A program made the position numbers and the translations under genes. Below are positions 45,275 to 53,229 of a DNA stretch of 64,000 nt, one piece after another. The notes beneath the pieces were generated by a model that was not told the origin of the DNA, did not search any database, and saw only the letters and a program-made list of their open reading frames with translations. Numbering within the stretch: the stretch's first letter is position 1; every line of letters begins with the position of its first letter. The stretch spans positions 1,426,001 to 1,490,000 of the forward strand of contig NZ_OY764327.1 in NCBI RefSeq assembly GCF_963668385.1. Direction: 5' to 3'. The stretch is from an uncultured Carboxylicivirga sp. Lineage in GTDB: Bacteria > Bacteroidota > Bacteroidia > Bacteroidales > Marinilabiliaceae.

Positions 45275-46975
45275 TTATCGTTTTATTACCTTATTAGAAT
45301 AAATAACATTTCCATTCAGATTGTTTATTGTCACTATATAAATTCCACTGGTTAAAGTGCTTGCATTTATTTTTAGTATTGTGTTTCTATGGGTCTTTTC
45401 AGAAACTAACTGTACTCCTGAAAGATTAAATACTTTGACAATATAATCTGATGATGCATCTTCAATTGAGACAATTATCTCCTTGTGCTTGTCAATAAAA
45501 CAATTAAAAATTCTTTGTTCTTCAGAATAACTATCTTCTATAGAAGAAGTAGGTACTTGACCAGTGCTAGCTATAGCGCCAATATCTATTATACTACCAT
45601 CTTCATCTTGTCTAGATGGATCTCCTGCGTCGATTGCAACAGAAGCAGAAGATAAGCAAACAAAATCATTATCATTTGAGTCACTACTTATGAATAATGG
45701 ATCTTCAAATAGATTGTAATAAGTGTCACATCCATCACTATTATTATTTGTAGTTATAACAACTCCAAAACCTAATAGCGTACCATTATAAAGAGAATTA
45801 TTGTTATAGAATAGGTTATACTCAATAGACCTTGGATCCCCCGTTCTTGACGTTTCCTTTGAAATGGCATATTGATTCCCCACAAAAATATTATTTGTAA
45901 TACTTGCTTCAAGTGTTTCTGAATCATACAAACGGACTCCATGAGTATTATTAAGGAAGGTATTATTAATATAAACCGGGGTTTCACCTCTTCTAGGATA
46001 AACACCTTTGTTATTATTATGAACTATATTCCTAGATATAGTAATATTACTTTCTGACATTATGCCTATGTCACATTGCGACACGTCATTACTCTCTATT
46101 GTAGCATTTGTAGAACTACCGGATATTCCAAAGAATGTACAATTTGTAACTTTATTTCCAGAGATAGTTGCTGTTGAACCAGAATTGCACAATAGTCCTC
46201 TACTCATATTTGTTGTGAAATTGTTTTTGATTTGAGCAGCACCTCCAAACTGTACATAGACTCCACCTCTCTCTGAGTTACGAACAATGCAATCTGAGAT
46301 CTCTAATTTACCACTGTTTTCAACATTTACTATTGCTTTTGCCTCTGATTCAGAACCAGCATACTCTAAAATGGAATGATTAATGACAGAAGTATTACTT
46401 CCATAAATAAAAACACCACCCCAATCACCAGAAGATTTAGTGCTTTCGGCTGATGTAAAAACTATGTTTTCCTCTATAGTTCCCTTACTAACTAATTTTC
46501 CATAAACTAACAGCTTACACTCTTTTTCAAATTGAATCAAAGTGCCTGGTTCTATTGTAAGTGTATTTCCTGTTGTAATTGTAGTGTTTCCCTCAATGTT
46601 GTAAACGGTGTTTTTATTCCATATTCCACTAACATTCCCCGATATATTTTCCAATGGTTGCGATGATAATGTTACATCAGTCAATACCTTATCCTCAGCT
46701 ATAAATATTTCTTGATTTACTTCATGAGTTTGATAGGTATCTTTTACATACTCAATTAAATAAATACCTGCCTTTACAGTTACGGAGAATGAACCATCAG
46801 ATATTGTATATCCGACGGAATATTCAGCCGTTGGAGATTGTGGTTTAAATATCACTTCGATACCCTCATGAGTATTCGAATTATCCAGATATGCATTCCC
46901 AGTCACAGTGATTGATAAGACTTTAGAGGCGGTAATGAAGAATAACAATAATGTTAATACGTATTTCATATTCAT
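45275..46975 (-). CDS. T9SS-sorted right-handed beta-helix protein (cassette C)
   Basis: 566 residues: signal peptide (MNMKYVLTLLLFFITASKVLS), a CarboxypepD_reg-like Ig domain (~22-110), and a parallel beta-helix of pectate-lyase/NosD type (~130-430) with repeats such as ISDCIVRNSERGGVYV and ISRNIVHNNNKGVYPRR. The C-terminal type A sorting domain (~490-566: IVKVFNLSGVQLV, LTSGIYIVTI, NKVIKR) directs export by the type IX secretion system. It may bind or cleave a polysaccharide; catalytic residues cannot be identified. The stop lies 13 bp before the R'' core of site C. Confidence 0.85.
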   Translation of the reverse strand: MNMKYVLTLLLFFITASKVLSITVTGNAYLDNSNTHEGIEVIFKPQSPTAEYSVGYTISDGSFSVTVKAGIYLIEYVKDTYQTHEVNQEIFIAEDKVLTDVTLSSQPLENISGNVSGIWNKNTVYNIEGNTTITTGNTLTIEPGTLIQFEKECKLLVYGKLVSKGTIEENIVFTSAESTKSSGDWGGVFIYGSNTSVINHSILEYAGSESEAKAIVNVENSGKLEISDCIVRNSERGGVYVQFGGAAQIKNNFTTNMSRGLLCNSGSTATISGNKVTNCTFFGISGSSTNATIESNDVSQCDIGIMSESNITISRNIVHNNNKGVYPRRGETPVYINNTFLNNTHGVRLYDSETLEASITNNIFVGNQYAISKETSRTGDPRSIEYNLFYNNNSLYNGTLLGFGVVITTNNNSDGCDTYYNLFEDPLFISSDSNDNDFVCLSSASVAIDAGDPSRQDEDGSIIDIGAIASTGQVPTSSIEDSYSEEQRIFNCFIDKHKEIIVSIEDASSDYIVKVFNLSGVQLVSEKTHRNTILKINASTLTSGIYIVTINNLNGNVIYSNKVIKR

Positions 46976-47018
46976 AAATTTTATAAGGTTATGTTTTAGT
47001 GATTTGCATTATCCTTGT

Positions 47019-47095
47019 TGCCAACGGCACGGCTATGCGCAGTGTGCCTGTGTTGCGCCTGCGGCAGGCATATTGCGTATGAGCCATTGTTAGCA
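47019..47095 (-). repeat. attC-like site B (77 bp)
   Basis: R'' TGCTAAC (47089-47095) and R' GTTGGCA (47019-47025). Inner arms GGCTCATACGCA / TGCGCATAGCC and GCCTG / CAGGC pair. The loop has the same 18-bp core as site C (47049-47066). It separates the genes at 47107 and 45275. Confidence 0.8.
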
Positions 47096-47106
47096 TTTCG
47101 TGCTTT

Positions 47107-48525
47107 TTATATTTTATAGTATAATGAATGGTCAATGATTATGTCCTCATGATTATTCTCTTTTTTAGTATAGTACTCCATTTCTGCTGAATAATTTTTC
47201 AAAAATCCACTGTAGCCAACCATTTTAAGAATTAAAATATTTACAAGAAACTGTAATTCAAATGCTCTTACAAAATTGTCATTGTTCACGGAACCCAATA
47301 AGTTTCCTTTTGGTATACTACCGTGCAAATACAAATTCCGATACTTTAAGGCTTTTTTAAATTTATCTGGCAGTTTTATATTATACTTCGATATTGAAAG
47401 TCCAATTTTGTCTGGATTTGTTGGTGAATTAATGTATTGTAGCTTCTTTTCTATCAAGAACTTTTTATCTGCTTTAGTTAGCTGTTCAGTTTCGTTAACA
47501 ACCTTTACTAATTTTGATAATATTTCGCTTTCATTAAATCGTTCTAGTTCAATCGGGTTTGTTTTGGAATCAAGCTTTACTAATCCGACAACTGTTTCTA
47601 AACAAGTTGAGAATAAAACACATTTGGATAAAGAATATTTATTCTGAACAGCTTCGATATATATTTCAATTACTCTTAAAAATTTTTCCTCATTAATAAT
47701 CTTTTCACATAGGTTTAGCAAAACCGTTTGAGGCAAAATATAATAGTCGTTCGTAAATTTGTATTCTCTAATTTCTATTGAATCATAAATAGGACTATTG
47801 TGATTATAGTTTTTCTCTCTGGTATAAAAACCTACTCGATTTATTGTCTGAAATGAAGTATCTGCTGAGGAAACAAAATAACAATCAGACTTAAAACCTG
47901 TCCCATATAAATAAGATAACGCTTTGAGCAATGCATCAATTCTTTTATCTATAAATTGTATGTCTTCTTTATTTAAGATATCAATCATAAGATATTTAAT
48001 ATCACCCTCGCTTACTCTGCAAACATGAATTTCTAAACCTGCAATATGAAATGAATTAAAACCAACACCATACATTACTTGCTGGTCTGTTTTCAATTCT
48101 TTATAGTTTTCTATTACTCCTACCTTTGCTTGCTTTTCAAAAGGAATTAGAAACCTCAAATATTCACTTTTGTATTCACTTAAGTTGTCTTGAATCATTG
48201 AGTTCAATTCTCCTTCAAATACTTGAGAAGCCAACCCTATATTTATGTTATCAGAAGCATATTTAAGGAAAGAGAATGAATCTTGTCCATTTTGTACTGT
48301 GTCCGAGTTAAATAACTTGTCAATATTCTTATAAATTGACGTATAGTTGTCCGCATTACTTGCATCTAAATAAAAGTGGAATTTATTATCCTTAAACCAA
48401 ATATCTAAATCAATACTATCAAAATATTTATCTGCACTCTCAACTTTATAAGCCTTCCTGATTTTAAATTCAGACAGTTTCGCAAACGTTGCATTTACAT
48501 ACTTATATTCAGATGAAGGTCTCAT
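47107..48525 (-). CDS. Hypothetical 472-aa protein with a HEPN-like motif (cassette B)
   Basis: No named family is recognised. The protein is soluble with mixed alpha/beta predicted structure. Near the C-terminus is KALKYRNLYLHGS (about residues 391-403), which fits the Rx4H core (R-N-x-x-x-H) of HEPN RNases and ApeA-like abortive-infection proteins. The preceding region is helical, as expected of HEPN. This suggests, but does not prove, an RNase of a phage-defence or toxin type, a common cargo in integron cassettes. The start is 36 bp after the R' core of site A and the stop is 11 bp before the R'' core of site B. Confidence 0.6.
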   Translation of the reverse strand: MRPSSEYKYVNATFAKLSEFKIRKAYKVESADKYFDSIDLDIWFKDNKFHFYLDASNADNYTSIYKNIDKLFNSDTVQNGQDSFSFLKYASDNINIGLASQVFEGELNSMIQDNLSEYKSEYLRFLIPFEKQAKVGVIENYKELKTDQQVMYGVGFNSFHIAGLEIHVCRVSEGDIKYLMIDILNKEDIQFIDKRIDALLKALSYLYGTGFKSDCYFVSSADTSFQTINRVGFYTREKNYNHNSPIYDSIEIREYKFTNDYYILPQTVLLNLCEKIINEEKFLRVIEIYIEAVQNKYSLSKCVLFSTCLETVVGLVKLDSKTNPIELERFNESEILSKLVKVVNETEQLTKADKKFLIEKKLQYINSPTNPDKIGLSISKYNIKLPDKFKKALKYRNLYLHGSIPKGNLLGSVNNDNFVRAFELQFLVNILILKMVGYSGFLKNYSAEMEYYTKKENNHEDIIIDHSLYYKI

Positions 48526-48560
48526 TAATTCTCAATTATATTTGCGGTTCTTTGCATGAA

Positions 48561-48753
48561 TGCTAACGTCTCGCATATGAGGCTGTGTGGGGATTGAAAT
48601 TGTCTGCCTTTCAATAACAGCACTAAGCCCGATGCTTTTCAAACGACTAATTTAATAATCATAAGTTGATTAAAAAGCATTGGGCGGACAAATAGAAATC
48701 ACCACCGCTCGCGAATCACTGCACCCCACATGCCTTATAATGCATTGTTAGGC
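48561..48753 (-). repeat. attC-like site A (193 bp)
   Basis: R'' GCCTAAC (48747-48753, perfect RYYYAAC) and R' GTTAGCA (48561-48567). The arms AATGCATTATAAGGC / GCCTCATATGCGAGAC and TGTGGGG / CCCCACA pair, and a further inner pair (CCCAATGCTTTTT / GAAAAGCATCGGGC) makes one long imperfect hairpin. It is longer than most attC sites (about 55-150 bp). The stop codon of the gene at 48748 is inside the R'' core. Confidence 0.7.
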
Positions 48754-49305
48754 AACGTATTTTTCTATTTCTTTTATAATTTCTTCTTTTATTTTATTCC
48801 TTATTTTCCAATCTTTTATCGCAAAAAAAGGTGTTTTCATATTTCTAAATCCCATTGAGAATACGTTTACTAAGACTTTATCCTCCCGAAACAATATAAT
48901 TAAATACCGTCCATTAGTCCAATTTTTATCATCTGGAAATGCAATAATATATTCTTTATTATTTCTTGATAGCTTCCATGTCGGTTTTAATATTTCGAGG
49001 CAAACTTCACGATTCGTTTTACTATTAATTCCATCGATATCAATAAAAGCATTTTCTTTTCCTAACCAAATTCCCCACACTATAATCCAGCCTAAACTAA
49101 TTAAGACGAAAAATATATTCTGCCACCAATTATGATAATAAGTATTTGTATCAATCTGATGTGAGATATTAATAAAACAGAGTATTGGTAAAAATCCTAT
49201 TCCCACAAAGTAATATAGATTATTAATAATCAAGTCAATTAAACCTGTCTTGAATATCAATCTATTGCATTTTATTGATTTCTTATAATTGATTTTAAAT
49301 ATCAT
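48748..49305 (-). CDS. Hypothetical two-helix membrane protein (cassette A)
   Basis: 185 residues with two membrane segments (about 31-46 and 64-82) and a soluble C-terminal domain of strands and a final helix (KIRNKIKEEIIKEIEKYVA). The tail domain is compatible with a small PH-like (YcxB-type) fold, but this is a weak guess. The TAA stop is shared with the R'' core GCCTAAC of site A, so gene and recombination site overlap. The start is 42 bp after the R' core at 49348. Confidence 0.6.
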   Translation of the reverse strand: MIFKINYKKSIKCNRLIFKTGLIDLIINNLYYFVGIGFLPILCFINISHQIDTNTYYHNWWQNIFFVLISLGWIIVWGIWLGKENAFIDIDGINSKTNREVCLEILKPTWKLSRNNKEYIIAFPDDKNWTNGRYLIILFREDKVLVNVFSMGFRNMKTPFFAIKDWKIRNKIKEEIIKEIEKYVA

Positions 49306-49347
49306 TAAATCTATTTACTAATACTTCGTTCTGTGAATCAATATGTT

Positions 49348-49354
49348 GCCTAAC
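49348..49354 (-). repeat. R' core bordering the first cassette
   Basis: On the minus strand GTTAGGC, a perfect GTTRRRY, begins the unit of the gene at 48748-49305. It is the exact reverse complement of that unit's own R'' core (GCCTAAC at 48747). No R'' partner is recognised on the other side (49355-49420), so the preceding site is decayed or this is an attI-like edge. Confidence 0.55.
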
Positions 49355-50017
49355 TACTTTATATCCGCCATTACTTCCTATTCTTTTGTAACGCCTTGAA
49401 TTTATGGAACAAAATCATTTTAATTACTTATAGTCGTTTATTAAAAAAAATACGTTTATAAACGATTAAGCAATTGCCCCACATGGTTGAAGGAAAAAAG
49501 CAAATAGGTGAGTAATAGAGATTCATAGTATTTGGTTAGAAATTAACGTTTACAAAAATAGTAGAATACGGGTATTATGCTAAAAAACCATTGCGTTATT
49601 AGTTTAACGAAGTAAAACAGAAGATAAATGGTAGTTTTATGTATTTCAACAACAAACACATTATAAATACATACTTATGTGTCTTTTATTGTTATACAAG
49701 TGGTGTAACTAAAAGCACAGAACTTGTTTATTAGTTAAATAAAAGGGCTGTTTGTTAGAAGAAATTGCCGTGGTAAGCAAAATATTGCTCAGGGAAGGGT
49801 TAAATATGCCAATGGGAACTATTATTTGACCGGTAATTTTAGATATTTTACTCAGGAAGCTTGTCAAATTGCTCAGGGGCGGCTTAAAATTGCTGATTAT
49901 TTTCAAAAAAACGACCAAATATGCGGTTCTCATAAGTGATTAACCACTATATTTTACTCGTTGAGATTGATATTTTGCCCGTTGAGATCGAAATTTTGCA
50001 TAAAAAAGGGTGAATAT
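49355..50017. other. Gene-free 0.7-kb stretch with short repeats
   Basis: No credible gene is seen; minus-strand frames such as 49709-49933 lack family features. Two 21-bp direct repeats (attttactcgttgagattga at 49951 and attttgcccgttgagatcga at 49972) and three TGCTCAGG-like words (49789, 49853, 49869) stand out. It borders the cassette array on the side where an integrase and attI would be expected, and neither is present. Confidence 0.5.
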
Positions 50018-50049
50018 CCCCCGAAGAAGGTGTGAAACAATCTCGGGGG
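50018..50049 (-). terminator. Probable terminator after the gene at 50068
   Basis: CCCCCGA / TCGGGGG perfect 7-bp arms with an 18-base loop, 18 bp after the stop, with a T6 run about 12 bases further on. The distance to the T run is long. Confidence 0.5.
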
Positions 50050-50067
50050 CTAACAAAATAAAGGGTT

Positions 50068-50757
50068 TTAAGCTTTAATGTACTTTTTAAGTCGCTCATC
50101 ATTCTTCCAAAAAACATAACGACCATACTCTCTTATTTCCTGTACTTTTTTATAAAGAAGGGTATAAGCTTTATCTCGTAATAATTTATTTCCGCCACCC
50201 TCTTCTGCTGTTCCGTTAGCTTGAGCCAGCAATTCCGATAGAGAATGCGAGAGCTTCTTTGCCTCTTGTAAAACAGGCATATCAAAGTTAATTGTCCCAA
50301 GCGGTTGAGGATTATTTTCTCCAAGTACAGCCAGTTCTATTAAATCCTGAATCATATCGGCATTGCTGCTTCCCTCACGTAAACGACGGACTTTTTGTAG
50401 CAGGTTACTGTCTTTACGGTAGGCAAATGTAAAATGATGCAGCATATCATCTCTTAGCTTATAAGCCTCAGGAGACTGCTGCTGCCATTCTTTTTGGGCC
50501 TCCTGACGGGCTCTGAATTCACTCATCCAATTCGCCTGTATATAACGCAGTGCTCCGGTAAGTGGAGTGACTTCGTCGATAATTTTTACATCAAGGCCTG
50601 CACCGGTTAATGCTTCCTTATCACGCTGGGCCTCTATGGCCAGGGTCTCACACGATGCTGCAAAATCATCAATGGGTTGATTGGGTAATTTAACCTCACC
50701 ATCGGGCACTGCTTCAATCAATTCTTTCCATTCCTCATAGTTTTCGTTGAAACTCAT
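50068..50757 (-). CDS. Hypothetical 229-aa helical protein (DUF6261-like)
   Basis: An all-helical protein rich in Gln, Glu and Ala (RARQEAQKEWQQQSPEAYKL, DKAYTLLYKKVQEIREYGRY), with no signal peptide. It resembles Bacteroidota DUF6261-type proteins that are often found near mobile or repeat-rich DNA. The assignment is tentative. Base composition is more GC-rich than the adjacent cassettes. Confidence 0.55.
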   Translation of the reverse strand: MSFNENYEEWKELIEAVPDGEVKLPNQPIDDFAASCETLAIEAQRDKEALTGAGLDVKIIDEVTPLTGALRYIQANWMSEFRARQEAQKEWQQQSPEAYKLRDDMLHHFTFAYRKDSNLLQKVRRLREGSSNADMIQDLIELAVLGENNPQPLGTINFDMPVLQEAKKLSHSLSELLAQANGTAEEGGGNKLLRDKAYTLLYKKVQEIREYGRYVFWKNDERLKKYIKA

Positions 50758-51059
50758 AATTCAAAAAATTTAATTATATATTGCGGTCACCTCTCCGGCC
50801 TCTTCTTCCGCTCTGGTCTGCTAAAACAAGATGGGTTGATGACCAGCCGGTGAGGGTTTTCCAACAATATTTGCTTCTTAAAATAACATATTGTTAATTC
50901 TCCGGCAAGCTTTCACATTTTTTGTTAGTTACTAGCATTCGCAACCGTTGCACACGTTAATACTTGCTTGTTTGGATCTAATCCTTACCGGTTGTAGCAT
51001 TCAGTAGTTCAAATATGTTAATTTGGAATTATTATAAATTAGAGCTCACGTAAAATGTT
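50758..51059. other. Gene-free leader of the gene at 50757
   Basis: Contains a GC-rich run (gtcacctctccggcctcttcttccgctctggtctgc, about 50787-50820) just upstream of the ATG. No gene, promoter or hairpin could be assigned with confidence. Confidence 0.4.
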
Positions 51060-52052
51060 CCCCCATCGCCCTAACGGGCACTTCCCCAAGGGGAAGAGTA
51101 TGCACGGGTAGGATGCTCCCTTTGGGGAGCTGTCCGCAGGACTGAGGGGGGTGTTTCTAACGTGGATTGAATACATGAGAATAATAAAAGTAATATGATT
51201 CGAAAGTTAATACCCCCATCGCCCTATGGGCACTTCCCCAAGGGGAGGAGTATGCACGGGTAGGATGCTCCCTTTGGGGAGCTGTCCGCAGGACTGAGGG
51301 GGTGTTTCTCTCGTGGATTGAATACATGAGAATAATAAAAAGGAATCTGATTCGAAAGTTAATACCCCCATCGCCCTAACGGGCACTTCCCCAAGGGGAA
51401 GAGTATGCTCGGGTAAAATGCTCCCCTCGGGGAGCTGTCCGCAGGACTGAGGGGTTGTTTCTCACGCGGATTGAATACAGGAGAATAATAAAAAGGAATT
51501 TGATTAGCAGTTTAATACCCCCATCGCCCTAACGGGCACTTCCCCAAGGGGAAGAGTATGCACGGGTAGGATGCTCCCCTCGGGGAGCTGTCCGCAGGAC
51601 TGAGGGGGTGTTTTCTCACGTGGATTGAACCCGGGGTTAAAAATAAGCAAGGCACTGCCGCACTTAGTGCTGTTTTTTATTATCAAATGGTGTTGCGGCA
51701 GGAAATAAAAAGCCATTCAACCCTCTTCAGGGTTGGGTAACCAATACCTTGAAACCACGGGTTTCACCCGCGGCTATTATTGTTAATGTCCTTCAGACAT
51801 TTTTAAAAGTTGATTAATAATTCTGATGATGGCAAAAATGGACTTGCAAATTAGTTCCCCCATCGCCCTATGGGCACTTCCCCAAGGGGAAGAGTATGCT
51901 CGGGTAGGATGCTCCCCTCGGGGAGCTGTCCGCAGGACTGAGGGGGGTGTTTCTCACGTGGATTGAATAAAAGAGAAGAATAAAAAGTAATATGATTCGA
52001 AAATTAATACCCCCATCGCCCTATGGGCACTTCCCCAGGGGGAAGAGTATGC
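51060..52052 (+). repeat. Array of six GC-rich repeat units with ~153-bp period
   Basis: Units at 51060-51151, 51213-51304, 51365-51457, 51518-51610, 51857-51949 and 52010-52052 (truncated). Each opens CCCCCATCGCCCTA and ends CTGTCCGCAGGACTGAGGGG. Arms CTTCCCCAAGGGGAAG and CTCCCCTCGGGGAG are palindromic, so each unit folds into two hairpins. The 60-bp spacers are themselves related (GTGGATTGAATACATGAGAATAATAAAA), so the true unit is the whole ~153 bp, repeated in tandem. Similar GC-rich repeats are widespread in Bacteroidia genomes. No coding function is seen. Confidence 0.85.
51718..51802 (+). repeat. Palindromic repeat inserted in the 153-bp array
   Basis: CAACCCT-CTTC-AGGGTTG (51718-51735), CGGGTTTCACCCG (~51759-51771) and AATGTC-CTTCA-GACATT (51785-51801) are three hairpins in a row. 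This is a known-looking type of Bacteroidota intergenic repeat. It lies where the regular period is broken (339 bp instead of 153), so it probably inserted in or replaced a unit. Confidence 0.6.
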
Positions 52053-52087
52053 AATGGTTGCAAATCTCTTCTCATCATCCTCAATGT

Positions 52088-52190
52088 AGCCTTCATTTTC
52101 TTTGTTTCATTTCTTGTATCAAGACATCGGGACGATAAAGAATTGAGTATTTCTATTGTTTCAGGAAGAAAGCCTTTGTGGCTTGAGCGA
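52088..52190 (+). repeat. Dispersed repeat, copy 1 of 3
   Basis: Core: tagccttcattttctttgtt, then ttgtatcaagacat and a segment ending gcctttgtggcttgagcga. It is related to copies at 56230-56312 and 57812-57868. Adjacent to the AKR gene. Confidence 0.5.
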
Positions 52191-52246
52191 TAAGAATCAA
52201 ATTTAAGATGGTTCTTATCAAAGACAACAGCATATATTATCTAATT

Positions 52247-52300
52247 AAAAAATCCATGCAATAACATTCCAATTTGGATATATGTTAAGCATGGATTTTT
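52247..52300. terminator. Terminator after the aldo/keto reductase at 52312
   Basis: AAAAATCCATGC / GCATGGATTTTT arms enclose a loop that itself contains CCAATTTGG. T runs occur on both strands. Confidence 0.75.
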
Positions 52301-52311
52301 ATTTTTAATGA

Positions 52312-53217
52312 TTAACCTTTATTTGAGAAGATCATTTTAAAGATGGTTTTTAAATTTAATTTACCACCAAAAACAGGCATCATACCGGCTTCGCCGTAAT
52401 CTTTGATTTTGTCGATATGCTTTAATGTTTCCATATCGACCTCTGAAATTTCAAAGTCTACTTCAGCATTGTTTTTCATGTGTGCAGGATTAGCTGTTTT
52501 GGGCAATGGAAGCAATCCTAATTGAAGCACATAACGAATACTTAACTGAGGTACACTCACACCATATTTAGCAGCCATTTTAATTACTTCATCATTCTTA
52601 AGTAACTGGCCGTGGGCTACGGGCGAGTAGGCTTCTACCAAAATACCTTTGTTTTGTGTATACTTAATAAGTTCGTGAGGCGTATTACTAATGTGCGTTA
52701 AAATTTGGTTTACCATGGGTTTAACCGTGCACGATTCAAGGATGTTATCCAAGTCTTCTTTTTCGAAGTTCGATAATCCTATGGCTTTTATCTTACCTGC
52801 TTTGTAGGCATCTTCAAGGGCTCTCCAGGCTTCGCGGTTGCCTTCGAAGTAACGGTCTTCGCCACGAAATTTCATCCAGGGTTGTGGACTATGAATAATC
52901 ATCATATCTATGTAATCGAGCCCCAACTTTTTTAACGAGCTATCGATGGATGCAGCCGCCTTTTTATACGATTTAGCTTCGGCAGCCAACTTGGTGGTAA
53001 CAAACATCTCTTCGCGCGGAACACCACAATTGCGAATGCCTTCACCAACGCCTTTCTCGTTTCGGTAAGCCTGGGCTGTATCAATATGACGATATCCTGC
53101 TTTGGCCGCATCAATAACAGCTTGTGCAACATTTTTATCTTTGATAAACCAGGTACCCAATCCTAATTTCGGAATTTCAACTCCGTTGTTAAGGGTATAT
53201 TTTTCTTGTAACATCAT
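52312..53217 (-). CDS. Aldo/keto reductase
   Basis: A 301-residue TIM-barrel NADPH-dependent reductase. Catalytic residues are visible in HIDTAQAYRNE (D, Y), FVTTKLAAEAKSY (K) and MMIIHSPQPW (H); cofactor binding is at PLPKTANPAHMKNN. The gene follows the iron-ADH at 53230 by 12 bp on the same strand and is the second gene of that operon, which carries operator e. It is a second, non-identical AKR besides the one at 42143. ATG codons occur at 53217 and 53214. Confidence 0.9.
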   Translation of the reverse strand: MMLQEKYTLNNGVEIPKLGLGTWFIKDKNVAQAVIDAAKAGYRHIDTAQAYRNEKGVGEGIRNCGVPREEMFVTTKLAAEAKSYKKAAASIDSSLKKLGLDYIDMMIIHSPQPWMKFRGEDRYFEGNREAWRALEDAYKAGKIKAIGLSNFEKEDLDNILESCTVKPMVNQILTHISNTPHELIKYTQNKGILVEAYSPVAHGQLLKNDEVIKMAAKYGVSVPQLSIRYVLQLGLLPLPKTANPAHMKNNAEVDFEISEVDMETLKHIDKIKDYGEAGMMPVFGGKLNLKTIFKMIFSNKG

Positions 53218-53229
53218 AATTTCAGGTAA

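Noticed and set aside
49709-49933. 74-aa minus-strand open frame as a gene
   Set aside because: It has no recognisable domain, no signal, and lies in decayed sequence. The composition looks like chance.
49355-50757. Integron integrase or attI next to the array
   Set aside because: I looked for a tyrosine recombinase (RHRY pattern) on both strands. The only long frame (50068-50757) is a helical DUF-type protein with none of these residues.
51060-52052. CRISPR array
   Set aside because: The repeated units are about 92 bp with related, not unique, 60-bp spacers, and no cas genes are present. The period is too long for CRISPR.
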